The notes: generated by a model not told the origin, from the sequence alone. Positions 1 to 11,400 are shown, counted from the stretch's first letter. The stretch is DNA of 64,000 nucleotides from Scolanthus callimorphus (GCA_033964015.1 JAWWUD010000093.1:1-64000), one strand, 5' to 3'. Numbers and translations are program-made.

Positions 1-37
1 CGTTTAGCTGGAACCTATCAAGGGAACCTGCCTAGCT

Positions 38-181
38 ACAGCGGCGGACAAAGTATCGTAAACACCCCGTTCCCCCTTCCAATGTTGGAGTATGCCAATT
101 TGAATGAACGCTGCGCGCACCAAACAACATGAACAGGGAACAGCCTGGATAGCAAGTGTTTACTTATTTTTGGCCCCCATG
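38..181. repeat. Left copy of 140-bp flanking direct repeat
   Basis: This segment, from the bases before cggcggacaaagtatcg to the run ttttggcccccat, reappears at 3316-3470. Together the two copies bracket the 1.57-kb tandem duplication. The right copy is slightly longer through small insertions. No coding potential is seen. Confidence 0.85.
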
Positions 182-1751
182 TCTGAGCTGAAATCGATAC
201 CTGGCATTCGTCAAAATGACAGTTTAGTCAAGGATAACGTGACCTAATAGTGTCGCGCAAGAGCCGGGTTTTTCGTCATTACGCGATACATTTTTGCTCA
301 AAATTTCGCTAACATAGGCAAAAGTTACGGATTTGAGTCTCATAATGAAAGCACAATAAATTTAGGCAACTTATAGAGGAAAGAATAAACAGATTATCTG
401 AAGAACGAGCTCTGTACTATAATTCACGATAGAAGGATCAAGCAAAGTTAACGGTACTTGACAAAGGAGCGCAATAGGCTGAGCATCGGGTGTGTGTTTT
501 GAAGATTTGGCCGATTTAATTCTTTAAGAGAATGTAGTAATATTCGAAACTGAAATCTATAAAGTATTGTTAAAGTCTTAGGACAAATTGTACAAATAAT
601 AGGACGAAAGGAAAGCCAATCAGACTCAAAATTACTAGCGAGTTACCAGCGAAGTTTTCTGGAAGTTCAGTTACAAAAAAATCAAAGGCTATCAGTTTAG
701 TTATTGTAATGGAAACATCTCACGAAAGCAAGAATAATGTTCAAAAGCGAGGTTTCTGAGATGTCAAAAGCAATGACAAGAAATTAACTCGATGCTTTTT
801 TCCATGCGCAACTACCTCGGCCCTCGCGGCCTTCTACGGACGCAAATACAAATACATATGGTTAAACAAGCACCACCACATTACACTTACCGACTTACCG
901 TTCATTTAAACTCGCCAAAATGTCTTCGTTTTATCCACATTTAAAGTTTAAGCTTTTGAAATGGCTAGCAATCTAGCGCTATATTCGACATACAGGGTTA
1001 GAACTTTGTTTACCTTTGAGCATGTAAGAAAAATATTACGGTTAAGTTGAATGGTTAAGCTGCTCATAATGATAAGAAGACAAGTATTACTCTTTATATT
1101 ATATTGTCGCTAATGGTTTACCACGCTTTTTACTTCATTAAAACTGTATTTTTCTGTCGCCTTTTGGTTGAGAACAAATAATGTAGTGTTAGTGAAGATT
1201 TAGTGTGATATTTTTATCCTAGTTTGAAATCAATTATCCCGGAGAACCAAGGTTTTTCTAATGGTTAAGTCAAATGGCGGCAACTTAACCATTTACCGAT
1301 GGCACATGGCCTGTACCAGACAGAGTGCTGTATCTCGTTAAGAAGCAAACAAACAAACAAGTAAACTTCCCCCGTGCTGCGGATTGAGAATCGTAAACTC
1401 TCCCTTTTATCTAGAATCTCGTGGTTAAAACTAGCTGTAACATTTTTTGCCTTTAATAACTTCGCAGTTGGCGCAAACTATCAGCTCAAACACCCCGTGC
1501 AAAACGATGACATCGACAGAAAACATCAAACGAAATATTTTAAGAATCGAGCAGAAGCGTTTGAAAAACTGTTCTGTATGTTCTGAATAAAATGAAAGCA
1601 CTGGTTTAGGAATAAATTTCTCCTAAACACCATTTTTGGGAAACTTTAGGGGCAACAATAAGCCCTCATTTGCGTGTGATTTCAGACAGTCACGTATTTT
1701 TTTCCAAGTGCCTAAAGTAGGCTAGTGCGCATGCGTTACTTCACTCAGACA
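182..1751. repeat. Copy 1 of 1.57-kb tandem duplication
   Basis: It starts at gtctgagctgaaatcgatac and ends at cactcagacag. The same sequence begins again at 1752. Differences from copy 2 are almost all one- or two-base insertions and deletions in short runs (for example cctggcatt versus cctgcatt). A 70-codon open frame at 1374-1586 is shared with copy 2 but lacks an ATG start and any recognisable domain, so I treat the unit as non-coding. Confidence 0.9.
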
Positions 1752-3319
1752 GTCTGAGCTGAAATCGATACCTGCATTCGTCAAAATGACAGTTTAGTCA
1801 AGGATAACGTGACCTAATAGTGTCGCGCAAGAGCCGGGTTTTTCGTCATTACGCGATACATTTTTGCTCAAAATTTCGCTAACATAGGCAAAAGTTACGG
1901 ATTTGAGTCTCATAATGAAGCACAATAAATTTAGGCAACTTATAGAGGAGAAGAATAAAACAGATTATCTGAAGAACGAGCTCTGTACTATAATTCACGA
2001 TAGAAGGATCAAGCAAAGTTAACGGTACTTGACAAAGGAGCGCAATAGGCTGAGCATCGGTGTGGTTTTTTGAAGATTTGGCCGATTTAATTCTTTAAGA
2101 GAATGTAGTAATATTCGAAACTGAAATCTATAAAGTATTTAAAGTCTTAGGACAAATTGTACAAATAATAGGACGAAAGGAAAGCCAATCAGACTCAAAA
2201 TTACTAGCGAGTTACCAGCGAAGTTTTCTGGAAGTTCAGTTACAAAAAAATCAAAGGCTATCAGTTTAGTTATTGTAATGGAAACATCTCACGAAAGCAA
2301 GAATAATGTTCAAAAGCGAGGTTTCTGAGATGTCAGAAGCAATGACAAGAAATTAACTCGATGCTTTTTCCATGCGCAACTACCTCGGGCCTTCTACGGA
2401 CGCCAAATATGCAAATACATATGGTTAAACAAGCACCACCACATTACACTTAACCGACTTAACCGTTCATTTAAACTCGCCAAAATGTCTTCGTTTTATC
2501 CACATTTAAAGTTTAAGCTTTTGAAATGGCTAGCAATCTAGCGCTATATTCGACATACAGGGTTAGAACTTTGTTTACCTTTGAGCATGTAAGAAAAATA
2601 TTACGGTTAAGTTGAATGGTTAAGCTGCTCATAATGATAAGAAGACAAGTATTACTCTTTATATTATATTGTCGCTAATGGTTTACCACGCTTTTTACTT
2701 CATTAAAACTGTATTTTTCTGTCGCCTTTTTGGTTGAGAACAAATAATGTAGTGTTAGTGAAGATTTAGTGATATTTTTATCCTAGTTTGAAATCAATTA
2801 TCCCGGAGAACCAAGGTTTTTCTAATGGTTAAGTCAAATGGCGGCAACTTAACCATTTACCGATGGCACATGGCCCTGTACCAGACAGAGTGCTGTATCT
2901 CGTTAAGAAGCAAACAAACAAACAAGTAAACTTCCCCCGTGCTGCGGATTGAGAATCGTAAACTCTCCCTTTTATCTAGAATCTCGTGGTTAAAACTAGC
3001 TGTAACATTTTTTGCCTTTAATAACTTCGCAGTTGGCGCAAACTATCAGCTCAAACACCCCGTGCAAAACGATGACATCGACAGAAAACATCAAGCGAAA
3101 TATTTTAAGAATCGAGCAGAAGCGTTTGAAAAACTGTTCTGTATGTTCTGAATAAAATGAAAGCACTGGTTTAGGAATAAATTTTCTCCTAAACACCATT
3201 TTTTGGGAAACTTTAGGGGCAACAAATAAGCCCTCATTTGCGTGTGATTTCAGACAGTCACGTATTATTTTCCAAGTGCCTAAAGTAGGCTAGTGCGCAT
3301 GCGTTACTTCACTCAGACA
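1752..3319. repeat. Copy 2 of 1.57-kb tandem duplication
   Basis: It is a direct head-to-tail copy of 182-1751, including the stretch with aagcaaacaaacaaacaag near 2905. It joins directly to the second 140-bp flanking repeat at 3316. No gene is recognised inside it. Confidence 0.9.
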
Positions 3320-3470
3320 GCGGCGGACAAAAGTATCGTAAACACCCCGTTCCCCCTTCCAATGTTGGAGTATGCCAATTTGAATTGAACGCTGCGCGCA
3401 CCAAACAACATTGAACAGGGGAGCGGGGAACAGCCTGGATAGCAAGTGTTTACTTATTTTTGGCCCCCAT
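3316..3470. repeat. Right copy of 140-bp flanking direct repeat
   Basis: It matches 38-181 with a few small insertions (for example aacaggggagcggggaac against aacagggaac). It abuts the LINE remnant that starts at about 3470. Confidence 0.85.
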
Positions 3471-4030
3471 TGTAGGTCGTCTACGAACTGCTCGAGATTG
3501 CTGTAGGGCTGGCACTTGGGATCGTCTCGCTAATGGTTGTATCGTCTACATATTTCCACATGTCGATCCCTGTGATGGACAGATCAGTGATCATCATGGT
3601 GAACAATCACGGACCAAGTTTTGTGCCTTGTGGTACACAAGGCGCCCCACTCTGAGTAGCAATCCTGACCGAGTTTCACACGCTGCCTCCGGGACATCAG
3701 GAGTCTATAATCCAGGCTACGATGGTGCTGGGCAGATCATACGTCAACAGCTTCCGCACGAGGATTCCATGATCGATCAAATCGAAGGCTTTGCGGAAGT
3801 CGAAGAGAATGGTCCTGACGGTGGCTTCATTTCCGTCCGTTGCGCCAAGCCAGGAATGGAACATGCTGATAAGGGTGAATGTCGTATTCGAGCCCGGCAC
3901 TGTACCGTATTGATTCCCGTCCACCTTTCGAAGGACTGCAGGTTTGAAGGTGTTGGTCGACCACATAGTCCTCGGCGAGCTTGGACAGCACGGGTGTTAA
4001 CGAAATCGGCCGAAGGTGCTTGTTAACTTC
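3470..4030 (-). pseudogene. Decayed LINE reverse transcriptase fragment
   Basis: Read on the minus strand, this gives broken pieces of a non-LTR retrotransposon reverse transcriptase in the expected order. First is KHLRPISLTPVLSKLAEDYV near 3960-4025. Next comes the fingers/palm block ending LFDFRKAFDLIDHGIL near 3755-3815. After that a PQGTKLGP block lies near 3615, and a YVDD catalytic box near 3535. At least three frame changes and an in-frame stop after GTKLGP separate the pieces, so it cannot be functional. The motif style resembles CR1/L2-like LINEs of cnidarians; the exact clade is inferred. There is no endonuclease domain and no 3' tail next to it. Confidence 0.85.
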
Positions 4031-4435
4031 AAGGATCGGGTATTTATATTATACATACAATAGGCTCCTCACCATGCTCACCCGCCAAAAACTGCGAATT
4101 CCATACCTACTATACTACTTCTTGAAACATTTTTAAAAGTCACAATCTAAATTTTTGTGAGGCCCTAACTTCATATTCAGGTCGTATTAGAAAACAAGAA
4201 TGCTGATTTTTTCGGCCCAAATTCCAGAAATCGATTTTAGTTGATGTACACGCCACGTTTGAACTGCCCCTGAGGCGACATTTAACTTAGTGACCTCGCT
4301 CGGGAATTGTAACCGCGCTCCGCGATATTAATCATTAATAGTCGGGTTAATGGCAAACAGCAAATGCGCGTCCTCGAAGGCAATGACCATCAGATCTTTT
4401 CATAAGAGTTTGACTTCTGGTCGTGGGTCGTGCGT

Positions 4436-5340
4436 AGCGGGTACGAAGTCGTGGGTGTGGGTACGAAGTCGTGGGTGCGGACGGTGTAAACTGCAGGGTG
4501 CAGGGCATGCAGGGTACGCAGGGCATGCAGGGTGTGCAGGGTACGCAGGGCGTGCAGGGTACGCAGTGATGTGCGAGATGATGTACGTGAGTTAAGGGAA
4601 ACCGTAAACCTTCGCGGGTACCCTTCGCGCAAAAATTCTCTACGCGGCGCATTTATTGTATATCATTTTAAAGCTTAATAAACGCTGAAAGGAAAACGAC
4701 AAAACGGTGCGATTTAAATATGCAAAATGATCGTCTAGAATACCACGGTACATATTGGCTTTAATTCTAACACTAGTAAAAGTTGAAGGTTCATTAATTT
4801 GACGAGTTCCCGGCCTTCGAACGGTAAAAGTGCGAGAAATCAGAATATCTTAACTCGTCGACACACTTTCGAAGATCAATGTTTGACTAACTGGTCGCCA
4901 AATTTGAAGGCAATCGTATAAATCCTTGTAGTTAGGCAAACTTACTGCGCTCAGATTTCATGTTGTGCTTGAGCTTGGTACATCGCCATCTTCAACAAAG
5001 TGCCTCTTCAACGAAGAAAGCCAGAAAACCAGGCTAAGAAGCGCCGAGTTCCTGACCCAAAGGCTAAGTAAACAAGATTAAAGATTATAACGCCTGAATC
5101 ATGTAACGCAATACAGTTGAAAACAATATTTTCTCGTTTTTCTTTCGTGAATAGTTATTTCGATTTTCTTTTTTGGAATATTGAAGTTCCTGCCCTCACT
5201 TATCGACTTTTTTAAAGGTCTTTTCTTGTTTTTATCCGTTTTCATCTGCCCTGCACACCCTGCGTGCCCTGCATGCCCTGCACCACCCTGCAGTTTACAC
5301 CGTCCGGTCGTGGGTGTGGGTTCCAAGTCGTGGGTAGGGA
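4436..5340. repeat. Foldback structure with TGCAGGG-type minisatellite arms
   Basis: The left arm (about 4436-4566) reads gtacgaagtcgtgggtg (twice), then cggacggtgtaaactgc, then about nine imperfect 9-10-bp repeats such as tgcagggtacgcagggca. The right arm (about 5247-5335) is the reverse complement: ccctgcacaccctgcgtgcc, then gcagtttacaccgtccg, then a variant of the outer motif. The spacer of about 670 bp has no recognisable gene. Open frames across the arms are low-complexity translations of the repeat on both strands. Confidence 0.75.
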
Positions 5341-5599
5341 TTTTTCGGATTTACAGAATTATTTTTTAGTATAATTCATATGAATGTGACTTTTGAGATT
5401 TTGACAAAAAAATCGCGTTAAGGGGTATCTTTTAGTTCTAATAAAGTGCCGCGCTATACCCGATGCTTTAAAGCCGCAAAATATGACAAATCATTTATAT
5501 TATGGTATCATAGTTTTTGCAAGGTATTTTCCTGGTCAAAGGGGTCCACAAAAATGCACGGAGGTTCCGATCCGAGTAAATGAATATAAATGCCCGGAT

Positions 5600-5862
5600 G
5601 TTGTACCAGCAATTTTCGCACGTTCGAAGTCATATTTCAATTTCCAACAGTTTTATATCTTAAAACAATGCAAAAACACCTAGAAAGCTTGGGTTTTGAG
5701 ATTATTCACGATCCCCCAGGCGACGGAGACTGTTTTTACTCATCAGCCGCGTTCTACTTGGGCTTGGAGACCCTGGCATTGAAGGATGTGGGTTTCAAGC
5801 TGCATTTTTTATTTATATTGTACGATATCCAAGAACGGACGACCTGGATTATTTACATGTAA
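5600..5862 (+). pseudogene. OTU-like cysteine protease domain fragment
   Basis: A plus-strand frame contains LESLGFEIIHDPPGDGDCFY followed by a hydrophobic helix. D-G-D-C-F-Y is the nucleophile block (D-x-x-C) of the OTU deubiquitinase fold, here Cys at about 5730. The downstream His box of an OTU domain is not present in the same frame. A short WGEE-like stretch around 5915 in another frame may be a decayed continuation. OTU domains are often carried by transposons in invertebrates, and this one sits inside a terminal-inverted-repeat element, so a transposon-borne pseudogene is more likely than a host exon. Confidence 0.5.
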
Positions 5863-6250
5863 ATGATATATAGGAACGATCGCGACATGGATCGAGATCG
5901 TTCATGCTGGGGAGAGGAGATTGTGTCGACGAGACGGAAGCATTGATCGCTCCAAGCAACCTCGTTGCTCCAAGTTGTTCTTTTAGATCTGGACAAGTTT
6001 CCAGAGAATGCTGTCAACACTGAGTAATATAGTGGAGACTGTAGGCTGTAAATCGAAATTCGTTTGGCGTCCCCAAAAATATATCTTGTCACTAACTCTT
6101 GCGCGAACGCTTACAAAAAAAAATCACAGATTTTCCTCTTCAGCGCATGGTGGAAGGTGGTGCTGAGCATTTTACTTGTACACGAATTCACCAAGTCATT
6201 ATCGAAAGCAAAGGAATAAAGGCAGTTTTCACAACAGTTGCAAGATTGCC

Positions 6251-7410
6251 TTTTATTTTCGGACGGAGTAAAATGCGGGGCGCGGGGCGCGGGGTGCGGG
6301 GCGCGGGGTGCGGGGTGCGGGGCGCGGGGGGTGCGGGGCGCGGGGTACAGTTGTGAGGGGGAGGTGGAGGTGTGGGATGCGGAATGCAAGGGGGAGCGCC
6401 AACGACGTCATCAAAACTATAAAAATCAATAACTCGAGAACGGAACAACGTCGGATGACCAAACTTGGGTAAAGTTATCTTCGGAGCAAGGGGGGGCACA
6501 CCCTCAGGGTCACGTGGTATGACGTCATCAATGACTAGAAAAATCAATATCTCGAGAACGGAACAACGCCAGGTGACCAAACTTTATAAGTAAAATTATC
6601 TTCAGGGCAAGGAGGGCACACCAACAGGGTCACGTGGTATGGCGTCATCAACAGAACTAGAAAAATCAATATCTCGAGAATGGAACGAGGTCACGTGGCA
6701 CGACGACAGCAATACATCATTATAACCACCAATGGGATGCGGGTGGTTTGGGGGCTAAATAATGTCTCCAATGATGTTTTCTTGATATATTTTTACTATT
6801 AAGCCTTGGGTGGCTTTGCGTTATTGCACAAAGCCGTGAAAATCATGATTAAAAAAAAAAAAAACATAATCACATATGTGGACCGCTTAACATGAAAATC
6901 CAGTTTGCTAGTTTTCGAATTTTCGAACATTTTAATATGCTGTTTTAACTAAGTGCACCTTTTTTCATTGTCAAACTGAACATAATTTTACCCAAGTTTG
7001 GTCACCTGGCGTTGTTCCGTTCTCGAGATATTGATTTTTCTTGTTTTGATGACGTCATTGATGACGCCATACCACGTGACCCTGTTGGTGTGCCCCCTTG
7101 CCCCGAAGATAACTTTACCCAAGTTTGGTCATTTGACGTTCCGTGTTCACGAGATATTGATTTTTTTAATCATTGATGACGTCATACCACGTGACCCTGT
7201 TGGTGTGCCCCCCTTGCTCCGAAGATAACTTTACCCAAGTTTGGTCATCCGACGTTGTTCCGTTCTCGAGATATTGATTTTTATAGTTTTGATGACGTCG
7301 TTGGCGCTCCCCCTTGCATTCCGCATCCCACCTCCCCCTCACAACTGTACCCCGCACCCCGCCCCGCACACCCCCGCGCCCCGCAGTTTACTCCGTCCGT
7401 TTTATTTTCC
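6251..7410. repeat. Large foldback with three tandem units in each arm
   Basis: The left arm starts ttttattttcggacggagt, runs through a GC-rich gcggggcgcggg minisatellite (6276-6345), and then carries three units of about 110 bp. Each unit contains aaaaatcaatatctcgagaa, ggtgaccaaactt, gttatcttcgg and ggtcacgtggtatg. The right arm (about 6985-7410) is the reverse complement with the same three units, the GC-rich tract and actccgtccgttttatttt. The central spacer, about 6700-6985, includes a poly-A run. Each unit carries CACGTG and TGACGTCA-like palindromes. Confidence 0.85.
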
Positions 7411-7711
7411 CTTTTGGGGATTTTGATCAGACGGTTTATGTGATGGTGTGAACTAACTCTCGTAAATTTCGACACCAAGTGCGGCACTTTATTACGAGAA
7501 CTAAAAAAATACCCCTTAGTATCCATTATCATTATGTAATTTCGGTCTTCATAACAGAGCGAGAGTGAGCGTGAGTTTTCTAGATAAAAATTTCTGAAAG
7601 TGAGTTGTAATTTTCCACAAATGATCTTGTTGTTATAATATTGGTCTAATCTGAGCTCGTTCGAACCTTCAAAACACAACGATTTAATGAGACCGACAAC
7701 AGCAGATGCGA

Positions 7712-7785
7712 TGACTATGGGGTTTCCCTTCACTGTAAAGTAAGAAGTTGACTATGGGGTTTCCCTTGACTGTAAAGTAAGAAGT
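7712..7785. repeat. 37-bp tandem duplication
   Basis: The segment gactatggggtttcccttca and the following ctgtaaagtaagaagtt occurs twice in a row with one substitution. From here to 8507 I see no gene; 7928-7945 holds an aagatggcgg motif. Confidence 0.8.
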
Positions 7786-8507
7786 TTATTGGCAGCTACC
7801 ACCGCTACCTGGAGGTGTAGAGAACCAATCACAGGCACTTTTCTTAACGCTGCGACCCTACCGAATAATTTACCCCAAAGGAATAAAAAACATCTTCACT
7901 TGATGCTTGTGATTTAACTGTAGTCTTAAGATGGCGGATGAGCCGACGAATTTTGAATTTATCTAGCGATCACAATTCTCAAACAGGATACTCATCACGA
8001 CTATCTCTTGAACAGCGATCGAACTGTATGAATTCGGCCGGCTACCCAAGTGCAAACAAATTTCGATCAAAGTTGTGCCGCAATTAGCGGAATTCGGCAG
8101 CCACTAGCTGAGGAAAACGCTGTAGATCGGACTTGATTTGCATTGACTAATAGGTTAGAAGAGAATTCCAGCGATGTAAAAGGCTTGCAATTAACATCGC
8201 GTAGCGCGAAGCCCCGGCGAAGCCCAGATTGATTTGAGTCGTTCTTCAGCCTTCCCCATCTTTGTTTAGGTTCATGTATCCAAAACTTGCATTAGAACCT
8301 CAAAGAATACGAGTTTTTATTGGTCCAAATCAGAACATATAAGTTTATATGTTTCTGTCCAAATACAATGGGTTGAGGACGCTAAGCTGTAAAGCCAAAG
8401 CGCCTCAGTGGTTGTGGCGTTGCTATGCTCAGGGATAGTTTGCTGACCTAATAATGTTTCCGGGCGGATTTTGATAAATGTCGCGTGTGAGTGTTTAATC
8501 TCAAATC
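7786..8507. other. No recognisable gene
   Basis: I see no coding region, RNA gene or clear inverted repeat here. The only recognisable site is aagatggcgg at about 7930, a match to the YY1 core, with no start codon context that I could link to a downstream exon. Confidence 0.5.
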
Positions 8508-8693
8508 ATTAGTGCTTCTCATTGGAATTTATGGAATTGAGAAGCTCTTTCATTTCGGTTCAGAGCTTTGCACGTCCAGTATGTTGTTTAGTTCTATTGT
8601 GTATTGTTGTTTATGCAAATTGCGTGCTGTATAAGTGATTTTGTAAGTGATAATTTCACTCCGCGTTTTGAAGTCTTCAGACTACCAAGTTTA
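8508..8693 (+). repeat. Ngaro split repeat A1
   Basis: It begins attagtgcttctcattgg and ends agactaccaagttta, seven bases before the ORF1 ATG. The only difference noted from A2 at 12608-12795 is a 2-bp ta insertion in A2. In this element class A1 forms the 5' end and probably contains the promoter and leader. Confidence 0.92.
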
Positions 8694-8700
8694 AGTTTAG

Positions 8701-9390
8701 ATGGCTCTTTCTCAAGAGCTGAAAGATTTTCTGAAAGAACAAATCAGCGAGCTAAAAACCTCTATCAAAGAAGAAACTGAACTTGCAATAGAGACTGCTG
8801 TCAAGAAAGTGTCAAGAGATTCTCCATATACTTTTAAAAGGGAGGGAAACAAGAAGCAATATCTTCATGAGGTTTCTGTGGAAACTAAAATTGAGGCGGC
8901 AGATTCTGCGATTGCTCGTGGCAAATATGCGGATGCTTCTGAAGCCCTTCGGCAAGGTAAGGAAGAGATTGCTGCTCGCAAAAAAGAGATTATTTTGGGA
9001 GACAAACATGGCTGGGATTTTGTTGATAATTATCGGCAAGTTGATTTTGCGGATGGCCCAGAAGATGAAAAGCGAATGAAAAAAGCATTAAAAGAGGTTT
9101 CTGTTCAACGAGAGAAAAGGAACAAACAGCGTGCTAAGAAGTTTGCTGCAAGGAATGCTCAGTCTCAGGCTAATCGTGTTCTAACTCAAATTCAGCCAGA
9201 ATTTCCATTGAAAGCTAACTCTTTTTCTTATAATCATTATACATGTAACCATTGTGGAAGAACCGGACATTTCTGGAGGTCGTGCCCTCTTAGACTCTTG
9301 GCAGCTGGCCAACCTCGACATTTACAATCCATTCCTGCTCTCCCCGGACCAGCTACAAGTGGCTCGTCAACTCAATCCACTTCCAAGTGA
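8701..9390 (+). CDS. Ngaro ORF1, Gag-like protein with CCHC zinc knuckle
   Basis: An uninterrupted 229-residue frame starts at the ATG just after repeat A1. The N-terminal half is charged and helical (many K and E), fitting a self-assembling Gag-like protein. A zinc knuckle C182-x2-C185-x4-H190-x4-C195 (CNHCGRTGHFWRSC) lies near the C terminus and should bind element RNA. The last third overlaps the start of ORF2 in another frame (9254 onward), a usual compact arrangement in DIRS/Ngaro elements. The name Gag-like rests on position and the knuckle, not on a database match. Confidence 0.85.
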   Translation: MALSQELKDFLKEQISELKTSIKEETELAIETAVKKVSRDSPYTFKREGNKKQYLHEVSVETKIEAADSAIARGKYADASEALRQGKEEIAARKKEIILGDKHGWDFVDNYRQVDFADGPEDEKRMKKALKEVSVQREKRNKQRAKKFAARNAQSQANRVLTQIQPEFPLKANSFSYNHYTCNHCGRTGHFWRSCPLRLLAAGQPRHLQSIPALPGPATSGSSTQSTSK

Positions 9391-11400
9391 TCCCGTTCTA
9401 CAGGACTTGGTGTTTGATTCCCTACGTCTGGTTGATGATAGTGATCTAGACTTTGCTTGTGTATCAAGAAACTGTGAGTCTGTTCAGGGACGAATTCATT
9501 CTAATCGCCAGTGGTGGTTCGATAATTTACAATTATCTCAATTAGTTATAGAAGTTTTGGCTGATGGCTACAAGTTGCCTTTCGCAGTTTTTCCCGATCA
9601 GGTCTACATAAAGAATAACAAGAGTGCTCTATCGCACTATCAGTTTGTTTGCGATTCTATTGAAGATTTATTGGCTAAAATTGTATTTCTGAAGTTTCTG
9701 TTATTCCTCATTGTTGTAATCCTCTATCCGTAGTTGAAGGGAAGAAATTACGTTTAGTTATTGATCTAAGTCGTTCTGTTAATCCTTGTTTAGAAAAGTT
9801 TAAATTTAAGTATGAAGGTCTACAAACTTTAGTAGATATGTTTAAGTCAGATCTCTATTTTGTAACATTTGATTTAGAATCTGGCTATCATCACATTGAT
9901 ATTCACGAAGATTTTCGCAAATTTCTTGGTTTTGCTTGGACTTTTCCTAATGGTGTCAAACGTTATTTTGTGTTCAAAGTTTTAGCTTTTGGGGTTTCTT
10001 CTGCCTGTTATCTGTTTACGAAAATGATGAAACCTCTTGTAAGTAGATGGAGATCTATGGGATATTTTGCTATCATGTATATTGACGATGGAATAATTGG
10101 GTGCGTGTCAGAGAAGGCAGCGGAAAGCGCTAGTCAGTTTGTCAGGCGCGATCTTGAGAATGCTGGCCTTAAAGTCAACCAAGCTAAATCGAACTGGAAG
10201 CCCAGCAATGCCGTAGAATGGTTAGGCATGATCATAGATGCTGTCAATGAGAGGTTCATGATTCCTCCTAAGAAGATTGACAAAGTTAAGCGTCTAATTA
10301 GTGATATTTCGCATAGTTCACGCGTATGTGTTAAGGATCTTGCTAAATTAACGGGTTTTTTGATTTCACTCACTTTAGCTTTGGGTCCTGTTACGCGTTT
10401 GTTTACTCGTCAAATCTATGCGTGCATAAATGCTAGACATTTTTGGTCTGATGTAATTGTTATTCCTGAAGGTGTGTTGAATGAGTTAAGTTTCTGGTCC
10501 GAGACTCTTAACAAGTGTAATGGATTTTCTATTAGGACCAAAGTGTCGTTTGATGTTGCTATGCATTGTGATGCCAGTCAGTCGGGTTATGGTTCATATT
10601 GTGTAATTTCGAGCAATTGTTTTTGTTCGGGTTCTTGGACAGAATTCGAAAGCACCCAAAGTTCGACTTACAGAGAACTTATGGCTATTTTTTATAGTTT
10701 GCACAGTTTTGTAAGTCATTTGTGTTACAAGAGTGTGAAGATTTTTTCTGACAGTAAATGTGCAGTGCATATTGTTCATCATGGAAGTTCCGTTCCTTTG
10801 CTTCAAGATATCGCTGTTAAGATATTTCGTTTTTGTGTATCGAATGATATTCTTGTAAACGTACAATGGATTCCTCGTGGCGATAATGAAATTGCCGATT
10901 ATGTAAGAAGAATCGTGGATCCAGATGATTGGATGATTCATCCTGAGATTTTTGCCATGTTAAATGCTTTGTGGGGACCATTCGATATTGATCGTATGGC
11001 TTATGATTACAACACTCAGTTACAACGTTTCAATTCGAAATTTTGGTGTCCTTTTACATGCGCTGTAGATTGTTTTAGTCAGGACTGGCATGGGGTCAAC
11101 AATTGGGTGTGCCCGCCTCCTTACTTACTGTGTAATGTTTTCAAGCATATGCAATATTGCCATTCTGTCGGCTGTGTAATTGTTCCAAGATGGACAAGTG
11201 CCGCATTTTGGCCTGTTCTTGTATCTAGCTCTACTGTTAGTGGTTTTGCTTCATTTGTTAAGGATGTTGTTGAAATCCCGAAACGTCCTGATATGTTTAT
11301 TCCTGGTCGTGGAATGCTTCAAATTTATAAGGACAAGATTTCAGTTTTTTCCGGTTGTCCAAAATTCAGTGTTCTCGCTCTCAAAGTCGATTTTTCTTGA
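9254..11400 (+). CDS. Ngaro ORF2: reverse transcriptase-RNase H (frameshifted)
   Basis: ORF2 opens in frame 2 near 9254, overlapping ORF1, and encodes the linker ahead of the polymerase. Around 9675-9690 the homology moves to frame 1, a single-base indel. From there the polymerase reads LRLVIDLSRSVNPC, then FDLESGYHHIDI (catalytic Asp box), a FGVSSACYLFTKMM block, and the YIDD active site at 10078-10089. RNase H follows with HCDASQSGYGSY, YRELMAI, FSDSK and DNEIAD, giving the D-E-D-D catalytic set. After it comes the DIRS/Ngaro-type extension (AVDCFSQDWHGVNNWVCPPP, VPRWTSAAFWPV). The frame ends at TGA 11398. Apart from the one indel, the enzyme looks intact. Confidence 0.9.

Larger units (their letters stand above)
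5420..7519. mobile_element. 2.1-kb terminal-inverted-repeat element with OTU remnant
   Basis: The left end at 5420-5452 (aaggggtatcttttagttct and on to gtgccgc) is matched in reverse complement at 7481-7519 with a few mismatches. These would be terminal inverted repeats of about 35 bp. Between them lie an OTU-like coding remnant (5600-5860) and a large foldback (6251-7410). No transposase is recognised, so it is either non-autonomous or badly decayed. The element boundaries are inferred from the inverted repeats; no target-site duplication was established. Confidence 0.55.

Noticed and set aside
1374..1586. 70-codon frame repeated at 2939-3151
   Set aside because: It is conserved only because the whole 1.57-kb unit is duplicated; it starts without ATG and has no domain.
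6111..7426. Several Pro/Arg/Gly-rich open frames on both strands
   Set aside because: They are translations of the GC-rich minisatellite arms; composition is repeat-driven.
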